Shown in pieces: positions 5,187 through 7,764 of a stretch of DNA of 7,764 nucleotides. How positions within the stretch are numbered: the stretch's first letter is position 1; the number at the start of each line of letters is the position of its first letter. A program made the position numbers and the translations under genes. The stretch comes from an uncultured Clostridia bacterium (GTDB lineage Bacteria > Bacillota > Clostridia > Oscillospirales > Ruminococcaceae). Location: the NCBI GenBank assembly GCA_947176675.1, contig CAMWRN010000104.1, positions 1 to 7,764 of the forward strand, in the 5' to 3' direction. The notes under the pieces were generated by a model. The model was not told where the DNA came from. It saw only the letters and a list, made by a program, of their open reading frames with translations, and did no database searches.

Positions 5187-6026
5187 GTGAAAACGGAAAC
5201 GCGAAAAATAATATTTGACAGTGACTTGCAGCTTGAAGCTTATTTTTTTGAAGGTATATCCCAGCCCTTTCCTCCTCACTTTCACGAATACTATGTGATA
5301 GGCTTTTTTGAAAGCGGCAGACGGAGCCTTTCGGTATGCGGAAAAAATTTTACCGCCGAAACGGGAGATATACTGCTGTTAAACCCCTGTGACAATCATT
5401 TCTGCTGCGGTATCGATGGCGACACCCTCACCTACGGCGCGTTCAACATCAAGCCTGATATTATTCAAAGGCTTTCCGCTGAACTTACGGAAAGCTGCGA
5501 TCCTGTAAGGTTTTCTGAAAACCTTATTCGTGATGAGGATCTGTTTTTCTCCCTGAAAAAGCTGCACAAGACTGTTATGGAAACCAAAACCGAAGTTGCG
5601 GGATTTGAAAAAGAAGAGCTTTTCCTGCTGACCTTTTCAGGACTTATCGGTGAATATTCCGAACGCTGTGAAAACCGGATATCTCAGAACGGTATTCCGG
5701 AATACTGCGAAGAGATTGAAAAGGCCTGTCTCTATATGAACGAAAATTTTTCCGACCGCATAACTTTAGACGGGCTGTGCAAAATTACCGCGCTGAGCCG
5801 CGCCACTCTTGTCCGGGAGTTTGCAAAGGAAAAAGGAATAAGTCCGTACCGATACCTTGAAAATGTCCGTCTTAACGCTGCAAAACAGCTTCTCGAACAC
5901 GGTGAAAGTCCCATTGAAACAGCGCTGAAAACAGGCTTTTCCGACCAGAGCCACTTTACAAATTTTTTTAAAGCCTACATCGGACTGACTCCTAAGCAGT
6001 ACGGAAATATTTTTAAAACACGCTGA
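5187..6026 (+). CDS. AraC-family transcriptional regulator
   Basis: This is a 279-aa DNA-binding regulator. I start it at GTG 5187, eight bases after an excellent ribosome site AAGGAGGG (5171-5178). The same frame stays open back to an ATG at 5043, but that codon has no ribosome site and lies inside a strong hairpin, and its 48 extra residues look unlike the family. The N-terminal half is the cupin-like AraC ligand-binding domain: HFHEYYVIGFFESG at about 31-44, then GDILLLNPCDNHFC around 60-73, where His residues and the 'NP..NH' turn are family hallmarks. The C terminus (about 185-279) has the two AraC helix-turn-helix units: ITLDGLCKITALSRATLVREF, and later IETALKTGFSDQSHFTNFFK with the ending GLTPKQY. 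The ligand is unknown. The DUF2000 gene follows by 36 nt and is probably co-transcribed. Confidence 0.92.
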   Translation: MKTETRKIIFDSDLQLEAYFFEGISQPFPPHFHEYYVIGFFESGRRSLSVCGKNFTAETGDILLLNPCDNHFCCGIDGDTLTYGAFNIKPDIIQRLSAELTESCDPVRFSENLIRDEDLFFSLKKLHKTVMETKTEVAGFEKEELFLLTFSGLIGEYSERCENRISQNGIPEYCEEIEKACLYMNENFSDRITLDGLCKITALSRATLVREFAKEKGISPYRYLENVRLNAAKQLLEHGESPIETALKTGFSDQSHFTNFFKAYIGLTPKQYGNIFKTR

Positions 6027-6062
6027 CCGCAGCAAACCTATAACACTGAAAGGAAAATGAAA

Positions 6063-6515
6063 ATGGACAAAAATGATTTAAAATGCGTTATTGTGGTGGA
6101 CGGAAATCTTCCGCGGGGCATCATAGCAAACACTGCCGCAATACTTGGTATATCATTGGGAAAGCAGTTTCCCGAAGTCGTGGGCAAGAACGTTTCCGAC
6201 AAAAGCGGCTGCGTTCATTCGGGGATAATCGAGTTTCCCGTACCTGTTCTGAGCGGCAGTCCCGAACAGCTCAAAGAGCTTCGGCAAAAGCTTTGCGGAA
6301 AAGATTTTGAGGATATCGCCTCTGTTGATTTTTCCGATACCGCTCAAAGCTGCAAAACATACGGCGAGTTCGCCGAAAAGCTTTCCAGAACCGAAGAAAA
6401 TTCTATTCGCTATTTCGGGATAGGACTTTGCGGCGGCGCAAAAAAGGTAAACCGCCTTACGGGAAATCTTCCGCTGCTGAAAGAGAAAAGTGTATCCTCG
6501 GTATTTCCATATTAA
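6063..6515 (+). CDS. DUF2000 family protein
   Basis: This is a 150-aa soluble protein. Of two nearby ATGs (6057 and 6063), the second fits better: the ribosome site GAAAGGA (6048-6054) is 8 nt from it but only 2 nt from the first. The N terminus KCVIVVDGNLPRGIIANTAA with ILGISLG, and later KSGCVHSGIIEFPVPVLSG, are the hallmark blocks of DUF2000. This family, as I recall, has a fold related to peptidyl-tRNA hydrolase 2 but no established function. No signal peptide or membrane segment is present. It sits directly behind an AraC-type regulator, an arrangement I recall for DUF2000 genes elsewhere, so it is probably that regulator's target or co-regulated partner. Confidence 0.88.
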   Translation: MDKNDLKCVIVVDGNLPRGIIANTAAILGISLGKQFPEVVGKNVSDKSGCVHSGIIEFPVPVLSGSPEQLKELRQKLCGKDFEDIASVDFSDTAQSCKTYGEFAEKLSRTEENSIRYFGIGLCGGAKKVNRLTGNLPLLKEKSVSSVFPY

Positions 6516-6520
6516 ATTAA

Positions 6521-6551
6521 AACGGCGCGTTCTGATTCGGAACGCGCCGTT
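6521..6551. terminator. Bidirectional terminator between convergent genes
   Basis: A 12-bp perfect stem, AACGGCGCGTTC (6521-6532) with GAACGCGCCGTT (6540-6551), and a 7-nt loop. On the minus strand it is followed by TTAATTTAAT, and on the plus strand by AGTGTTGTTTATCTTATTT. Neither is a pure T run, but GC content and position between the stops at 6515 and 6573 support termination in both directions. Confidence 0.85.
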
Positions 6552-6572
6552 AGTGTTGTTTATCTTATTTGC

Positions 6573-7160
6573 TTACGCCTCAAGGGCGGGCTTTTTAACT
6601 ATGCTCAGAATGCGCACGATAACGGTGCTGAGGCAAAGATTGATAAGAGCCTCTACAACGAAATTAAGTCCCACAAAGCCAATGATAAGATATGCTCCCA
6701 CGTTGGAAAAGCCTGCTCCCGCAGCCCATTCGCTGATGGTGTCGTAGAAAAATACCAGACAGCCAAGCAGGAACACTCCCGTATTTACAACTGGACACAC
6801 GATCGCCGCCGCGAGGATAGCCGCCCAGCGATTCTTGTTTTCCAGAAGCCTGTAGACAGCCGCTGCCGCAACTCCTGCCAGAACACCTTTAAGTATACAG
6901 GTTATGACCGTCCCCGGCACGCTGACCGCAAGGAACGCTCCCGCATCGGTCATCAGTACTACAACTCCGAAAACAAATCCCAGCCATGCGCCCGCTTTCC
7001 AGCCGTACAGAGCCGCTCCCACAACTATTGGGATAAGCACCAAGGTAATGCTGAACGTACCGAATCTGATACCGATAGCCAGTGCCTGAAGCACGATAAC
7101 TATCGCGGTAAGCACTCCCATTACCGCAAGCATAAGGGTTTTCTCTTTTGTTTTTGACAT
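6573..7160 (-). CDS. ECF transporter S component, possibly for pantothenate
   Basis: This is a 195-aa integral membrane protein with about six hydrophobic segments (roughly 9-31, 36-54, 57-78, 80-104, 113-138 and 152-187). ATG follows AGGAGGT (7168-7174) by seven bases. The pattern fits substrate-binding S components of energy-coupling factor vitamin transporters: FSITLVLIPIVVGAALYGWKAG, then GFVFGVV, GVLAGVAAAAVY and NTGVFLLGC. S components bind the vitamin and dock onto a shared EcfT/EcfA module, which is not encoded here. It lies 62 nt downstream of coaX on the same strand. Because coaX uses pantothenate, a PanT-like pantothenate specificity is a reasonable inference, but S-component substrates cannot be read reliably from sequence, so I give no symbol. 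The 62-nt gap (7161-7222) shows no terminator, supporting co-transcription. Confidence 0.85.
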   Translation of the reverse strand: MSKTKEKTLMLAVMGVLTAIVIVLQALAIGIRFGTFSITLVLIPIVVGAALYGWKAGAWLGFVFGVVVLMTDAGAFLAVSVPGTVITCILKGVLAGVAAAAVYRLLENKNRWAAILAAAIVCPVVNTGVFLLGCLVFFYDTISEWAAGAGFSNVGAYLIIGFVGLNFVVEALINLCLSTVIVRILSIVKKPALEA

Positions 7161-7222
7161 AAAAATTACCTCCTACTGCTGTTCCGTTTAGGGATACAGC
7201 GTAATACGGCGTGCAAAAATTC

Positions 7223-7764
7223 CTACGCGTTTTTCTTGTACAGCATGTACAAGCCGTCTATAAGAAGGGTATCGTCAAGGATAAACTTTTCGCGGCAGAA
7301 CGGCAGTACCGTCTGGGCAAGTCCTCCCGTAGCGATAACAGCGGCGTCCTGACCTATGGCTTCCTTATAACGCACAGCCATGCCGTCCATCATGCTTGCG
7401 GTACCGATAATACTTCCTGACTTCATGCAGTCAACGGTATTCGTGCCGATAAGCACGTTGCCCGAAAGCTCCGTGTTGATGTCGGGCAGAGCCGCAGCCG
7501 TTGCCGACAGAGCCTTCAGCGAGACCTTCACACCGGGGATTATCGCTCCGCCAAGAAAGAACCTGTTCCTGTCAATGGCGGAAATGGTGGTAGCCGTACC
7601 CAGATCAAAAATAACGCAGGGCGGGTCGTACTTTTCCATTGCGCCAACAGCGCCGCAGACCAGATCCGCGCCGAGAGCGGCGGGGTCGTCAATCTTAATG
7701 TTCACGCCGGTTTTGATACCGGGTCCCACCGTGACGATCTTGCTGTCCGTAAGACGTTTGACAG
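7223..7764 (-). CDS. coaX: Type III pantothenate kinase, 5' part outside the window
   Basis: The gene enters from the right edge; 179 C-terminal codons plus the TAG stop are visible. CoaX phosphorylates pantothenate with ATP, the first step of coenzyme A synthesis, in the cytosol as a dimer. Visible family blocks in order: TVGPGIKTGVNI; PAALGADLVCGAVGA; the second phosphate-type motif FDLGTATTISAID; GGAIIPGVKVS; and ATGGLA near the end. The N-terminal DxGNT motif of the ASKHA fold should lie in the missing 75-80 residues (family length is about 255-260). The block usually written GADR reads GADL here; I believe this occurs in some clostridial members, but it is worth noting. The reading frame continues to the edge without a stop, so the GTG at 7727-7729 is not the true start. 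Confidence 0.96.
   Translation of the reverse strand, partial: VKRLTDSKIVTVGPGIKTGVNIKIDDPAALGADLVCGAVGAMEKYDPPCVIFDLGTATTISAIDRNRFFLGGAIIPGVKVSLKALSATAAALPDINTELSGNVLIGTNTVDCMKSGSIIGTASMMDGMAVRYKEAIGQDAAVIATGGLAQTVLPFCREKFILDDTLLIDGLYMLYKKNA

Noticed and set aside
6891..6898. AAGTATAC, a copy of the complement of GTATACTT
   Set aside because: It lies inside the ECF S-component coding region, far from any promoter, and one chance copy of an 8-mer in a window this size is unremarkable.
7223..7729. coaX starting at GTG 7727-7729
   Set aside because: The frame continues upstream to the window edge with CoaX-like residues (KRLTDSKIVT), so the gene is simply cut by the window.

Overview
The window looks like chromosomal DNA from an anaerobic Gram-positive bacterium of the class Clostridia, probably Ruminococcus/Oscillospiraceae-like. 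This is an inference from gene content and signals; no database was consulted. The supporting signs are strong AGGAGG-type ribosome sites, near-consensus sigma-A promoters with exact 17-bp spacers, two lipobox lipoproteins, an ECF-type vitamin transporter subunit, type III pantothenate kinase, and a small protein related to the end of the anaerobic (class III) ribonucleotide reductase. It is mostly ordinary housekeeping and accessory chromosome. I see no phage, transposon, CRISPR array or toxin-antitoxin module.

Layout. (1) 9-84: tRNA-Thr(CGU) on the minus strand, with its promoter back to back with that of the next gene. (2) 264-1559, plus: a two-TM protein whose outer domain resembles SipW-type signal peptidase but appears to lack the catalytic Ser and His, followed by a long charged cytoplasmic tail. 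A bidirectional terminator follows. (3) 1625-2642, minus: a TPR lipoprotein and a MazG-like nucleotide pyrophosphohydrolase. Behind them, at 2644-3003, is a frame-broken gene remnant that I cannot name with confidence. (4) 3241-4587, plus: a 448-aa lipoprotein with a possible IseA-like C-terminal domain, with its own promoter and terminator. (5) 4752-6515, plus: an 87-aa NrdD-tail-like protein behind a promoter overlapped by a perfect 10-3-10 inverted repeat, then an AraC-family regulator and a DUF2000 protein. (6) 6573-7764, minus: an ECF transporter S component and the 3' part of coaX, cut by the window edge.

How the genes fit together. CoaX plus the S component suggests pantothenate uptake feeding coenzyme A synthesis. 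The AraC regulator and DUF2000 form a probable two-gene operon. The octamer GTATACTT occurs in the operator and leader of the 87-aa gene and again just before the AraC gene, hinting at shared control of this block. The most interesting candidate is the 87-aa protein. It keeps the region around the radical-bearing glycine of class III ribonucleotide reductase but has neither the catalytic barrel nor the zinc cysteines. It could be a stand-alone radical-domain 'spare part', analogous to YfiD/GrcA for pyruvate formate-lyase. That is a hypothesis, not a demonstrated function.
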